From Oasisia sp. SBJ-2009 (lineage: Eukaryota > Annelida > Polychaeta > Sabellida > Siboglinidae), in the NCBI GenBank assembly GCA_964017155.1, contig OZ024867.1, positions 15,713,500 to 15,777,499 of the forward strand: a stretch of DNA of 64,000 nucleotides. The letters run 5' to 3'. Numbering within the stretch: position 1 is the first letter of the stretch; the number at the start of each line of letters is the position of its first letter. Positions 25,875-39,600 of the stretch are shown here, one piece after another. The notes under the pieces were generated by a model. The model worked only from the letters and a program-made list of their open reading frames with translations, did no database searches and was not told the DNA's origin. The position numbers and the translations under genes were made by a program.

Positions 25875-28870
25875 GGTGTGTTATACTTGATGTGTAAGAT
25901 TTGATGTGTAAGACAGGGTGTGAAAGACATGGTGTGTAAGACTTGGTGTGTAAGACATGGTGTGTAAGACTAGGTGTGTAAGACATGGTGTGTAAGACAT
26001 GGTGTGTAAGACTTGGTGTGTAAGACATGGTGTGTAGGACATGGTGTGTAGGACATGGTGTGTAAGACTTGGTGTGTAAAACTTGATGTGTAAGACATGG
26101 TGTGTAAGACCTGGTGTGTAAGACATGGTGTGTAAGACCTGGTGTGTAAGACATGGTGTGTAAGACTTGATGTGTAAGACCTAGTGTGTAAGACTTGGTG
26201 TGTAAGACATGGTGTGTAATACTTGATGTGTAAGACTTGATGTGTACGACATTGTGTGTAAGCCCTGGTGTGTAAGACATGGTGTGTAAGACCTGGTGTG
26301 TAAGACATGGTGTGTAAGACTTGCTGTGTAAGTCTTAGTGTGTAAGACATGGTGTTTAAGACATGGTGTGTAGGACATGGTGTGTAAGACTTGTTGTGAA
26401 AGACTTGGTGTGTAAGACATGGTGTGTAAGACTTGGTGTGTAAGACTTGGTGTGAAAGACTTGATGTGTAAGACTTGATGTGTAAGACTTGATGTGTAAG
26501 ACTTGGTGTGTAAGACTTGATGTGTAAGACTTGGTGTGAAACACTTGATATGTAAGACTTGATGTGTAAGACTTGGTGTGTAAGACATGGTGTGTAAGAC
26601 TTGGTGTGTAAGACTCGGTGTGTAAGACATGGTGTGTAAGACTTGCTGTGTAAGTCTTAGTGTGTAAGACATGGTGTTTAAGACATGGTGTGTAGGACAT
26701 GGTGTGTAAGACTTGGTGTGTAAAACTTGGTGTGTAAGACATGGTGTGTAAGACCTGGTGTGTAAGACATGGTGTGTAAGACCTGGTGTGTAAGACATGG
26801 TGTGTAAGACTTGATGTGTAAGACCTGGTGTGTAAGACTTGGTGTGTAAGACTTAGTGTGCAAGACATGGTGTTTAAGACATGGTGTGTAAGACATGGTG
26901 TGTAAGACTTGGTGTGAAAGACTTGATGTGTAAGACTTGATGTGTAAGACTTGGTGTGTAAGACTTGGTGTGTAAGACATGGTGTGTAAGACTTGGTGTG
27001 TAAGACTTGGTGTGAAAGACTTGATGTGTAAGACTTGATGTGTAAGACTTGATGTGTAAGACTTGGTGTGTAAGACTTGATGTGTAAGACTTGGTGTGAA
27101 ACACTTGATATGTAAGACTTGATGTGTAAGACTTGGTGTGTAAGACATGGTGTGTAAGACTTGGTGTGTAAGACTCGGTGTGTAAGACATGGTGTGTAAG
27201 ACTTGGTGTGTAAGTCTTAGTGTGTAAGACATGGTGTTTAAGACATGGTGTGTAGGACATGGTGTGTAAGACTTGGTGTGTAAGACTTGGTGTGTAAGAC
27301 TTAGTGTGTAAGACATGGTGTTTAAGACATGGTGTGTAAGACATGGTGTGTAAGACTTGGTGTGAAAGACTTGATGTGTAAGACTTGATGTGTAAGACTT
27401 GGTGTGTAAGACTTGGTGTGTAAGACATGGTGTGTAAGACTTGGTGTGTAAGACTTGGTGTGAAAGACTTGATGTGTAAGACTTGATGTGTAAGATTTGA
27501 TGTGTAGGACTTGGTGTGTAAGACTTGATGTGTAAGACTTGGTGTGAAACACTTGATATGTAAGACTTGATGTGTAAGACTTGGTGTGTAAGACATGGTG
27601 TGTAAGACTTGGTGTGTAAGACTCGGTGTGTAAGACATGGTGTGTAAGACTTGGTGTGTAAGTCTTAGTGTGTAAGACATGGTGTTTAAAACATGGTGTG
27701 TAGGACATGGTGTGTAAGACTTGGTGTGTAAAACTTGGTGTGTAAGACATGGTGTGTAAGACCTGGTGTGTAAGACATGGTGTGTAAGACCTGGTGTGTA
27801 AGACATGGTGTGTAAGACTTGATGTGTAAGACCTGGTGTGTAAGACTTGGTGTGTAAGACATGTTGTGTAATACTTGATGTGTCAGACTTGATGTGTACG
27901 ACATGGTGTGTAAGCCCTGGTGTATAATACATGGTGTGTAAGACCTGGTGTGTAAGACATGGTGTGTAAGACTTGGTGTGTAAGACTTGATGTGTAAGAC
28001 TTGATGTGTAAGATTTGGTGTGTAAGACTTGGTGTGTATAACATGGTGTGTAAGACATGGTGTGTAAGACTTGGTGTGAAAGACTTGATGTGTAAGACTT
28101 GATGTGTAAGACTTGGTGTGTAAGACTTGGTGTATAAGACATGGTGTGTAAGACTTGGTGTTTAAGACTTGGTGTGAAAGACTTGATGTGTAAGACTTGA
28201 TGTGTAAGACTTGGTGTGTAAGACTTGATGTGTAAGGATTGGTGTGAAACACTTGATGTGTAAGACTTGATGTGTAAGACTTGATGTGTAAGACTTGGTG
28301 AGTATGACTTGGTGTGTATGACTTGGTGTGTAAGACACGGTGTGAAAGACATGGTGTGTAAGACTTGGTGTGTAAGACATGGTGTGTAAGACATGGTGTG
28401 TAAGACATGGTGTGTAAGACTTGGTGTGTAAGACATGGTGTGTAAGACATGGTGTGTAAGACTTGGTGTGTAACACATGGTATGTAAAACTTGGTGTGTA
28501 AGACATGGTGTGTAGGACATGGTGTGTAGGACATGGTGTGTAAGACTTGGTGTGTAAAACTTGGTGTGTAAGACATGGTGTGTAAGACCTGGTGTGTAAT
28601 ACATGGTGTGTAAGACTTGATGTGTAAGACTTGATGTGTAAGACTTGGTGTGTAAGACATGGTGTGTTATACTTGATGTGTAAGATTTGATGTGTAAGAC
28701 ATGGTGTGTAAGACATGGTGTGTAAGACTTGATGTGTAAGACTTGGTGTGAAACACTTGATGTGTAAGACTTGATGTGTAAGACTTGATGTGTAAGACTT
28801 GATGTGTAAGACTTGATGTGTAAGACTTGGTGTGTAAGACTTGGTGTGTAAGACTTGGTGTGTAAGACAT
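25875..28870 (+). repeat. Block B higher-order repeat 2 (2,996 bp, 214 monomers)
   Basis: The block B marker opens this copy. It is two monomers shorter than the 3,024-bp HOR, and its last 2.0 kb matches 31,614-33,616. A private substitution gives agacacgg near 28,334 where related copies read agacaggg. Confidence 0.83.
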
Positions 28871-30592
28871 GGTGTGTTATACTTGATGTGTAAGATTTGA
28901 TGTGTAAGACAGGGTGTGAAAGACATGGTGTGTAAGACTTGGTGTGTAAGACATGGTGTGTAAGACTAGGTGTGTAAGACATGGTGTGTAAGACATGGTG
29001 TGTAAGACTTGGTGTGTAAGACATGGTGTGTAGGACATGGTGTGTAGGACATGGTGTGTAAGACTTGGTGTGTAAAACTTGATGTGTAAGACATGGTGTG
29101 TAAGACCTGGTGTGTAAGACATGGTGTGTAAGACCTGGTGTGTAAGACATGGTGTGTAAGACTTGATGTGTAAGACCTAGTGTGTAAGACTTGGTGTGTA
29201 AGACATGGTGTGTAATACTTGATGTGTAAGACTTGATGTGTACGACATTGTGTGTAAGCCCTGGTGTGTAAGACATGGTGTGTAAGACCTGGTGTGTAAG
29301 ACATGGTGTGTAAGACTTGGTGTGTAAGACTTAGTGTGTAAGACATGGTGTTTAAGACATGGTGTGTAAGACATGGTGTGTAAGACTTGGTGTGAAAGAC
29401 TTGGTGTGTAAGACATGGTGTGTAAGACTTGGTGTGTAAGACTTGGTGTGAAAGACTTGATGTGTAAGACTTGATGTGTAAGACTTGATGTGTAAGACTT
29501 GGTGTGTAAGACTTGATGTGTAAGACTTGGTGTGAAACACTTGATATGTAAGACTTGATGTGTAAGACTTGGTGTGTAAGACATGGTGTGTAAGACTTGG
29601 TGTGTAAGACTCGGTGTGTAAGACATGGTGTGTAAGACCTGGTGTGTAAGACTTGATGTGTAAGACTTGATGTGTAAGACTTGATGTGTAAGACTTGGTG
29701 TGTAAGACTTGATGTGTAAGACTTGGTGTGAAACACTTGATATGTAAGACTTGATGTGTAAGACTTGGTGTGTAAGACATGGTGTGTAAGACATGGTGTG
29801 TAAGACCTGGTGTGTAAGACATGGTGTGTAAGACTTGATGTGTAAGACCTGGTGTGTAAGACTTGGTGTGTAAGACTTAGTGTGCAAGACATGGTGTTTA
29901 AGACATGGTGTGTAAGACATGGTGTGTAAGACTTGGTGTGAAAGACTTGATGTGTAAGACTTGATGTGTAAGACTTGGTGTGTAAGACTTGGTGTGTAAG
30001 ACATGGTGTGTAAGACTTGGTGTGTAAGACTTGGTGTGAAAGACTTGATGTGTAAGACTTGATGTGTAAGACTTGATGTGTAAGACTTGGTGTGTAAGAC
30101 TTGATGTGTAAGACTTGGTGTGAAACACTTGATATGTAAGACTTGATGTGTAAGACTTGGTGTGTAAGACATGGTGTGTAAGACTTGGTGTGTAAGACTC
30201 GGTGTGTAAGACATGGTGTGTAAGACTTGGTGTGTAAGTCTTAGTGTGTAAGACATGGTGTTTAAGACATGGTGTGTAGGACATGGTGTGTAAGACTTGG
30301 TGTGTAAGACTTGGTGTGTAAGACTTAGTGTGTAAGACATGGTGTTTAAGACATGGTGTGTAAGACATGGTGTGTAAGACTTGGTGTGAAAGACTTGATG
30401 TGTAAGACTTGATGTGTAAGACTTGGTGTGTAAGACTTGGTGTGTAAGACATGGTGTGTAAGACTTGGTGTGTAAGACTTGGTGTGAAAGACTTGATGTG
30501 TAAGACTTGATGTGTAAGACTTGATGTGTAAGACTTGATGTGTAAGACTTGGTGTGTAAGACTTGGTGTGTAAGACTTGGTGTGTAAGACAT
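28871..30592 (+). repeat. Block B higher-order repeat 3, deleted (1,722 bp, 123 monomers)
   Basis: This matches the 3,024-bp HOR to its right until about 30,510. It then skips to the HOR's final few monomers and the next marker. The missing amount is 1,302 bp (93 monomers). The junction lies in a run of gatgtgtaagactt monomers near 30,510-30,540, a likely site of misaligned exchange. Confidence 0.85.
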
Positions 30593-33500
30593 GGTGTGTT
30601 ATACTTGATGTGTAAGATTTGATGTGTAAGACAGGGTGTGAAAGACATGGTGTGTAAGACTTGGTGTGTAAGACATGGTGTGTAAGACTAGGTGTGTAAG
30701 ACATGGTGTGTAAGACATGGTGTGTAAGACTTGGTGTGTAAGACATGGTGTGTAGGACATGGTGTGTAGGACATGGTGTGTAAGACTTGGTGTGTAAAAC
30801 TTGATGTGTAAGACATGGTGTGTAAGACCTGGTGTGTAAGACATGGTGTGTAAGACCTGGTGTGTAAGACATGGTGTGTAAGACTTGATGTGTAAGACCT
30901 AGTGTGTAAGACTTGGTGTGTAAGACATGGTGTGTAATACTTGATGTGTAAGACTTGATGTGTACGACATTGTGTGTAAGCCCTGGTGTGTAAGACATGG
31001 TGTGTAAGACCTGGTGTGTAAGACATGGTGTGTAAGACTTGGTGTGTAAGACTTAGTGTGTAAGACATGGTGTTTAAGACATGGTGTGTAAGACATGGTG
31101 TGTAAGACTTGGTGTGAAAGACTTGGTGTGTAAGACATGGTGTGTAAGACTTGGTGTGTAAGACTTGGTGTGAAAGACTTGATGTGTAAGACTTGATGTG
31201 TAAGACTTGATGTGTAAGACTTGGTGTGTAAGACTTGATGTGTAAGACTTGGTGTGAAACACTTGATATGTAAGACTTGATGTGTAAGACTTGGTGTGTA
31301 AGACATGGTGTGTAAGACTTGGTGTGTAAGACTCGGTGTGTAAGACATGGTGTGTAAGACCTGGTGTGTAAGACTTGATGTGTAAGACTTGATGTGTAAG
31401 ACTTGATGTGTAAGACTTGGTGTGTAAGACTTGATGTGTAAGACTTGGTGTGAAACACTTGATATGTAAGACTTGATGTGTAAGACTTGGTGTGTAAGAC
31501 ATGGTGTGTAAGACATGGTGTGTAAGACCTGGTGTGTAAGACATGGTGTGTAAGACTTGATGTGTAAGACCTGGTGTGTAAGACTTGGTGTGTAAGACTT
31601 AGTGTGCAAGACATGGTGTTTAAGACATGGTGTGTAAGACATGGTGTGTAAGACTTGGTGTGAAAGACTTGATGTGTAAGACTTGATGTGTAAGACTTGG
31701 TGTGTAAGACTTGGTGTGTAAGACATGGTGTGTAAGACTTGGTGTGTAAGACTTGGTGTGAAAGACTTGATGTGTAAGACTTGATGTGTAAGACTTGATG
31801 TGTAAGACTTGGTGTGTAAGACTTGATGTGTAAGACTTGGTGTGAAACACTTGATATGTAAGACTTGATGTGTAAGACTTGGTGTGTAAGACATGGTGTG
31901 TAAGACTTGGTGTGTAAGACTCGGTGTGTAAGACATGGTGTGTAAGACTTGGTGTGTAAGTCTTAGTGTGTAAGACATGGTGTTTAAGACATGGTGTGTA
32001 GGACATGGTGTGTAAGACTTGGTGTGTAAGACTTGGTGTGTAAGACTTAGTGTGTAAGACATGGTGTTTAAGACATGGTGTGTAAGACATGGTGTGTAAG
32101 ACTTGGTGTGAAAGACTTGATGTGTAAGACTTGATGTGTAAGACTTGGTGTGTAAGACTTGGTGTGTAAGACATGGTGTGTAAGACTTGGTGTGTAAGAC
32201 TTGGTGTGAAAGACTTGATGTGTAAGACTTGATGTGTAAGATTTGATGTGTAGGACTTGGTGTGTAAGACTTGATGTGTAAGACTTGGTGTGAAACACTT
32301 GATATGTAAGACTTGATGTGTAAGACTTGGTGTGTAAGACATGGTGTGTAAGACTTGGTGTGTAAGACTCGGTGTGTAAGACATGGTGTGTAAGACTTGG
32401 TGTGTAAGTCTTAGTGTGTAAGACATGGTGTTTAAAACATGGTGTGTAGGACATGGTGTGTAAGACTTGGTGTGTAAAACTTGGTGTGTAAGACATGGTG
32501 TGTAAGACCTGGTGTGTAAGACATGGTGTGTAAGACCTGGTGTGTAAGACATGGTGTGTAAGACTTGATGTGTAAGACCTGGTGTGTAAGACTTGGTGTG
32601 TAAGACATGTTGTGTAATACTTGATGTGTCAGACTTGATGTGTACGACATGGTGTGTAAGCCCTGGTGTATAATACATGGTGTGTAAGACCTGGTGTGTA
32701 AGACATGGTGTGTAAGACTTGGTGTGTAAGACTTGATGTGTAAGACTTGATGTGTAAGATTTGGTGTGTAAGACTTGGTGTGTATAACATGGTGTGTAAG
32801 ACATGGTGTGTAAGACTTGGTGTGAAAGACTTGATGTGTAAGACTTGATGTGTAAGACTTGGTGTGTAAGACTTGGTGTATAAGACATGGTGTGTAAGAC
32901 TTGGTGTTTAAGACTTGGTGTGAAAGACTTGATGTGTAAGACTTGATGTGTAAGACTTGGTGTGTAAGACTTGATGTGTAAGGATTGGTGTGAAACACTT
33001 GATGTGTAAGACTTGATGTGTAAGACTTGATGTGTAAGACTTGGTGAGTATGACTTGGTGTGTATGACTTGGTGTGTAAGACAGGGTGTGAAAGACATGG
33101 TGTGTAAGACTTGGTGTGTAAGACATGGTGTGTAAGACATGGTGTGTAAGACATGGTGTGTAAGACTTGGTGTGTAAGACATGGTGTGTAAGACATGGTG
33201 TGTAAGACTTGGTGTGTAACACATGGTATGTAAAACTTGGTGTGTAAGACATGGTGTGTAGGACATGGTGTGTAGGACATGGTGTGTAAGACTTGGTGTG
33301 TAAAACTTGGTGTGTAAGACATGGTGTGTAAGACCTGGTGTGTAATACATGGTGTGTAAGACTTGATGTGTAAGACTTGATGTGTAAGACTTGGTGTGTA
33401 AGACATGGTGTGTTATACTTGATGTGTAAGATTTGATGTGTAAGACATGGTGTGTAAGACATGGTGTGTAAGACTTGATGTGTAAGACTTGGTGTGAAAC

Positions 33501-33616
33501 ACTTGATGTGTAAGACTTGATGTGTAAGACTTGATGTGTAAGACTTGATGTGTAAGACTTGATGTGTAAGACTTGGTGTGTAAGACTTGGTGTGTAAGAC
33601 TTGGTGTGTAAGACAT
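30593..33616 (+). repeat. Block B higher-order repeat 4 (3,024 bp, 216 monomers)
   Basis: This is the first of two adjacent full-length 3,024-bp copies. Marker order, including the gttgtgtaatactt, gatgtgtcagactt, gatgtgtacgacat, ggtgtgtaagccct, ggtgtataatacat string near 32,609, is the same in both. I noticed no difference between the two in the parts I compared. Confidence 0.88.
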
Positions 33617-36600
33617 GGTGTGTTATACTTGATGTGTAAGATTTGATGTGTAAGACAGGGTGTGAAAGACATGGTGTGTAAGACTTGGTGTGTAAGACAT
33701 GGTGTGTAAGACTAGGTGTGTAAGACATGGTGTGTAAGACATGGTGTGTAAGACTTGGTGTGTAAGACATGGTGTGTAGGACATGGTGTGTAGGACATGG
33801 TGTGTAAGACTTGGTGTGTAAAACTTGATGTGTAAGACATGGTGTGTAAGACCTGGTGTGTAAGACATGGTGTGTAAGACCTGGTGTGTAAGACATGGTG
33901 TGTAAGACTTGATGTGTAAGACCTAGTGTGTAAGACTTGGTGTGTAAGACATGGTGTGTAATACTTGATGTGTAAGACTTGATGTGTACGACATTGTGTG
34001 TAAGCCCTGGTGTGTAAGACATGGTGTGTAAGACCTGGTGTGTAAGACATGGTGTGTAAGACTTGGTGTGTAAGACTTAGTGTGTAAGACATGGTGTTTA
34101 AGACATGGTGTGTAAGACATGGTGTGTAAGACTTGGTGTGAAAGACTTGGTGTGTAAGACATGGTGTGTAAGACTTGGTGTGTAAGACTTGGTGTGAAAG
34201 ACTTGATGTGTAAGACTTGATGTGTAAGACTTGATGTGTAAGACTTGGTGTGTAAGACTTGATGTGTAAGACTTGGTGTGAAACACTTGATATGTAAGAC
34301 TTGATGTGTAAGACTTGGTGTGTAAGACATGGTGTGTAAGACTTGGTGTGTAAGACTCGGTGTGTAAGACATGGTGTGTAAGACCTGGTGTGTAAGACTT
34401 GATGTGTAAGACTTGATGTGTAAGACTTGATGTGTAAGACTTGGTGTGTAAGACTTGATGTGTAAGACTTGGTGTGAAACACTTGATATGTAAGACTTGA
34501 TGTGTAAGACTTGGTGTGTAAGACATGGTGTGTAAGACATGGTGTGTAAGACCTGGTGTGTAAGACATGGTGTGTAAGACTTGATGTGTAAGACCTGGTG
34601 TGTAAGACTTGGTGTGTAAGACTTAGTGTGCAAGACATGGTGTTTAAGACATGGTGTGTAAGACATGGTGTGTAAGACTTGGTGTGAAAGACTTGATGTG
34701 TAAGACTTGATGTGTAAGACTTGGTGTGTAAGACTTGGTGTGTAAGACATGGTGTGTAAGACTTGGTGTGTAAGACTTGGTGTGAAAGACTTGATGTGTA
34801 AGACTTGATGTGTAAGACTTGATGTGTAAGACTTGGTGTGTAAGACTTGATGTGTAAGACTTGGTGTGAAACACTTGATATGTAAGACTTGATGTGTAAG
34901 ACTTGGTGTGTAAGACATGGTGTGTAAGACTTGGTGTGTAAGACTCGGTGTGTAAGACATGGTGTGTAAGACTTGGTGTGTAAGTCTTAGTGTGTAAGAC
35001 ATGGTGTTTAAGACATGGTGTGTAGGACATGGTGTGTAAGACTTGGTGTGTAAGACTTGGTGTGTAAGACTTAGTGTGTAAGACATGGTGTTTAAGACAT
35101 GGTGTGTAAGACATGGTGTGTAAGACTTGGTGTGAAAGACTTGATGTGTAAGACTTGATGTGTAAGACTTGGTGTGTAAGACTTGGTGTGTAAGACATGG
35201 TGTGTAAGACTTGGTGTGTAAGACTTGGTGTGAAAGACTTGATGTGTAAGACTTGATGTGTAAGATTTGATGTGTAGGACTTGGTGTGTAAGACTTGATG
35301 TGTAAGACTTGGTGTGAAACACTTGATATGTAAGACTTGATGTGTAAGACTTGGTGTGTAAGACATGGTGTGTAAGACTTGGTGTGTAAGACTCGGTGTG
35401 TAAGACATGGTGTGTAAGACTTGGTGTGTAAGTCTTAGTGTGTAAGACATGGTGTTTAAAACATGGTGTGTAGGACATGGTGTGTAAGACTTGGTGTGTA
35501 AAACTTGGTGTGTAAGACATGGTGTGTAAGACCTGGTGTGTAAGACATGGTGTGTAAGACCTGGTGTGTAAGACATGGTGTGTAAGACTTGATGTGTAAG
35601 ACCTGGTGTGTAAGACTTGGTGTGTAAGACATGTTGTGTAATACTTGATGTGTCAGACTTGATGTGTACGACATGGTGTGTAAGCCCTGGTGTATAATAC
35701 ATGGTGTGTAAGACCTGGTGTGTAAGACATGGTGTGTAAGACTTGGTGTGTAAGACTTGATGTGTAAGACTTGATGTGTAAGATTTGGTGTGTAAGACTT
35801 GGTGTGTATAACATGGTGTGTAAGACATGGTGTGTAAGACTTGGTGTGAAAGACTTGATGTGTAAGACTTGATGTGTAAGACTTGGTGTGTAAGACTTGG
35901 TGTATAAGACATGGTGTGTAAGACTTGGTGTTTAAGACTTGGTGTGAAAGACTTGATGTGTAAGACTTGATGTGTAAGACTTGGTGTGTAAGACTTGATG
36001 TGTAAGGATTGGTGTGAAACACTTGATGTGTAAGACTTGATGTGTAAGACTTGATGTGTAAGACTTGGTGAGTATGACTTGGTGTGTATGACTTGGTGTG
36101 TAAGACAGGGTGTGAAAGACATGGTGTGTAAGACTTGGTGTGTAAGACATGGTGTGTAAGACATGGTGTGTAAGACATGGTGTGTAAGACTTGGTGTGTA
36201 AGACATGGTGTGTAAGACATGGTGTGTAAGACTTGGTGTGTAACACATGGTATGTAAAACTTGGTGTGTAAGACATGGTGTGTAGGACATGGTGTGTAGG
36301 ACATGGTGTGTAAGACTTGGTGTGTAAAACTTGGTGTGTAAGACATGGTGTGTAAGACCTGGTGTGTAATACATGGTGTGTAAGACTTGATGTGTAAGAC
36401 TTGATGTGTAAGACTTGGTGTGTAAGACATGGTGTGTTATACTTGATGTGTAAGATTTGATGTGTAAGACATGGTGTGTAAGACATGGTGTGTAAGACTT
36501 GATGTGTAAGACTTGGTGTGAAACACTTGATGTGTAAGACTTGATGTGTAAGACTTGATGTGTAAGACTTGATGTGTAAGACTTGATGTGTAAGACTTGG

Positions 36601-36640
36601 TGTGTAAGACTTGGTGTGTAAGACTTGGTGTGTAAGACAT
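33617..36640 (+). repeat. Block B higher-order repeat 5 (3,024 bp, 216 monomers)
   Basis: This is the second adjacent 3,024-bp copy, in direct tandem with the previous one. Its pattern continues into the next HOR until about 37,285. There an 84-bp deletion (six monomers) relative to 34,267-34,350 breaks the alignment; it then resumes at an offset of 2,940 bp. Confidence 0.88.
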
Positions 36641-39600
36641 GGTGTGTTATACTTGATGTGTAAGATTTGATGTGTAAGACAGGGTGTGAAAGACATGGTG
36701 TGTAAGACTTGGTGTGTAAGACATGGTGTGTAAGACTAGGTGTGTAAGACATGGTGTGTAAGACATGGTGTGTAAGACTTGGTGTGTAAGACATGGTGTG
36801 TAGGACATGGTGTGTAGGACATGGTGTGTAAGACTTGGTGTGTAAAACTTGATGTGTAAGACATGGTGTGTAAGACCTGGTGTGTAAGACATGGTGTGTA
36901 AGACCTGGTGTGTAAGACATGGTGTGTAAGACTTGATGTGTAAGACCTAGTGTGTAAGACTTGGTGTGTAAGACATGGTGTGTAATACTTGATGTGTAAG
37001 ACTTGATGTGTACGACATTGTGTGTAAGCCCTGGTGTGTAAGACATGGTGTGTAAGACCTGGTGTGTAAGACATGGTGTGTAAGACTTGGTGTGTAAGAC
37101 TTAGTGTGTAAGACATGGTGTTTAAGACATGGTGTGTAAGACATGGTGTGTAAGACTTGGTGTGAAAGACTTGGTGTGTAAGACATGGTGTGTAAGACTT
37201 GGTGTGTAAGACTTGGTGTGAAAGACTTGATGTGTAAGACTTGATGTGTAAGACTTGATGTGTAAGACTTGGTGTGTAAGACTTGATGTGTAAGACTCGG
37301 TGTGTAAGACATGGTGTGTAAGACCTGGTGTGTAAGACTTGATGTGTAAGACTTGATGTGTAAGACTTGATGTGTAAGACTTGGTGTGTAAGACTTGATG
37401 TGTAAGACTTGGTGTGAAACACTTGATATGTAAGACTTGATGTGTAAGACTTGGTGTGTAAGACATGGTGTGTAAGACTTGGTGTGTAAGACTCGGTGTG
37501 TAAGACATGGTGTGTAAGACTTGCTGTGTAAGTCTTAGTGTGTAAGACATGGTGTTTAAGACATGGTGTGTAGGACATGGTGTGTAAGACTTGGTGTGTA
37601 AGACTTGGTGTGTAAGACTTAGTGTGTAAGACATGGTGTTTAAGACATGGTGTGTAAGACATGGTGTGTAAGAATTGGTGTGAAAGACTTGATGTGTAAG
37701 ACTTGATGTGTAAGACTTGGTGTGTAAGTCTTGGTGTGTAAGACATGGTGTGTAAGACTTGGTGTGTAAGATTTGGTGTGAAAGACTTGATGTGTAAGAC
37801 TTGATGTGTAAGATTTGATGTGTAGGACTTGGTGTGTAAGACTTGATGTGTAAGACTTGGTGTGAAACACTTGATATGTAAGACTTGATGTGTAAGACTA
37901 GGTGTGTAAGACATGGTGTGTAAGACTTGGTGTGTAAGACTCGGTGTGTAAGACATGGTGTGTAAGACTTGGTGTGTAAGTCTTAGTGTGTAAGACATTG
38001 TGTTTAAGACATGGTGTGTAGGACATGGTGTGTAAGACCTGGTGTGTAAGACATGGTGTGTAAGACTTGATGTGTAAGACCTGGTGTGTAAGACTTGGTG
38101 TGTAAGACATGTTGTGTAATACTTGATGTGTCAGACTTGATGTGTACGACATGGTGTGTAAGCCCTGGTGTATAATACATGGTGTGTAAGACCTGGTGTG
38201 TAAGACATGGTGTGTAAGACTTGGTGTGTAAGACATGGTGTGTAAGACCTGGTGTGTAAGACATGGTGTGTAAGACCTGGTGTGTAAGACATGGTGTGTA
38301 AGACTTGATGTGTAAGACCTGGTGTGTAAGACTTGGTGTGTAAGACATGTTGTGTAATACTTGATGTGTCAGACTTGATGTGTACGACATGGTGTGTAAG
38401 CCCTGGTGTATAATACATGGTGTGTAAGACCTGGTGTGTAAGACATGGTGTGTAAGACTTGGTGTGTAAGACTTGATGTGTAAGACTTGATGTGTAAGAT
38501 TTGGTGTGTAAGACTTGGTGTGTATAACATGGTGTGTAAGACATGGTGTGTAAGACTTGGTGTGAAAGACTTGATGTGTAAGACTTGATGTGTAAGACTT
38601 GGTGTGTAAGACTTGGTGTATAAGATATGGTGTGTAAGACTTGGTGTTTAAGACTTGGTGTGAAAGACTTGATGTGTAAGACTTGATGTGTAAGACTTGG
38701 TGTGTAAGACTTGATGTGTAAGACTTGGTGTGAAACACTTGATGTGTAAGACTTGATGTGTAAGACTTGATGTGTAAGACTTGGTGAGTATGACTTGGTG
38801 TGTATGACTTGGTGTGTAAGACAGGGTGTGAAAGACATGGTGTGTAAGACTTGGTGTGTAAGACATGGTGTGTAAGACATGGTGTGTAAGACATGGTGTG
38901 TAAGACTTGGTGTGTAAGACATGGTGTGTAAGACATGGTGTGTAAGACTTGGTGTGTAACACATGGTATGTAAAACTTGGTGTGTAAGACATGGTGTGTA
39001 GGACATGGTGTGTAGGACATGGTGTGTAAGACTTGGTGTGTAAAACTTGGTGTGTAAGACATGGTGTGTAAGACCTGGTGTGTAATACATGGTGTGTAAG
39101 ACTTGATATGTAAGACTTGATGTGTAAGACTTGATGTGTATGACTTGGTGTGTAAGACTTGGTGTGTAAGACATGGTGTGTTATACTTGATGTGTAAGAT
39201 TTGATGTGTAAGACATGGTGTGTAAGACATGGTGTGTAAGACTTGGTGTGTAAGACATGGTGTGTAAGACTTGATGTGTAAGACATTGTGTGTAAGACTT
39301 GGTGTGTAAGACATGGTGTGTAAGACTTGGTGTGTAAGACTCGGTGTGTAAGACATGGTGTGTAAGACATGGTGTGCAAGACATGGTGTGTAAGACCTGG
39401 TGTGTAAGACATGGTGTGTAAGACCTGGTGTGTAAGACTTGGTGTGTAAGACTTGATGTGTAAGACTTGATGTGTAAGACTTGGTGTGTAAGACCAGGTG
39501 TGTAAGACTTGGTGTGTAAGACTTGTTGTGTACGACATGGTGTGTAAGACTTGGTGTGTAAGACATGGTGTGTAAGACTTGGTGTGTAAGACATGGTGTG

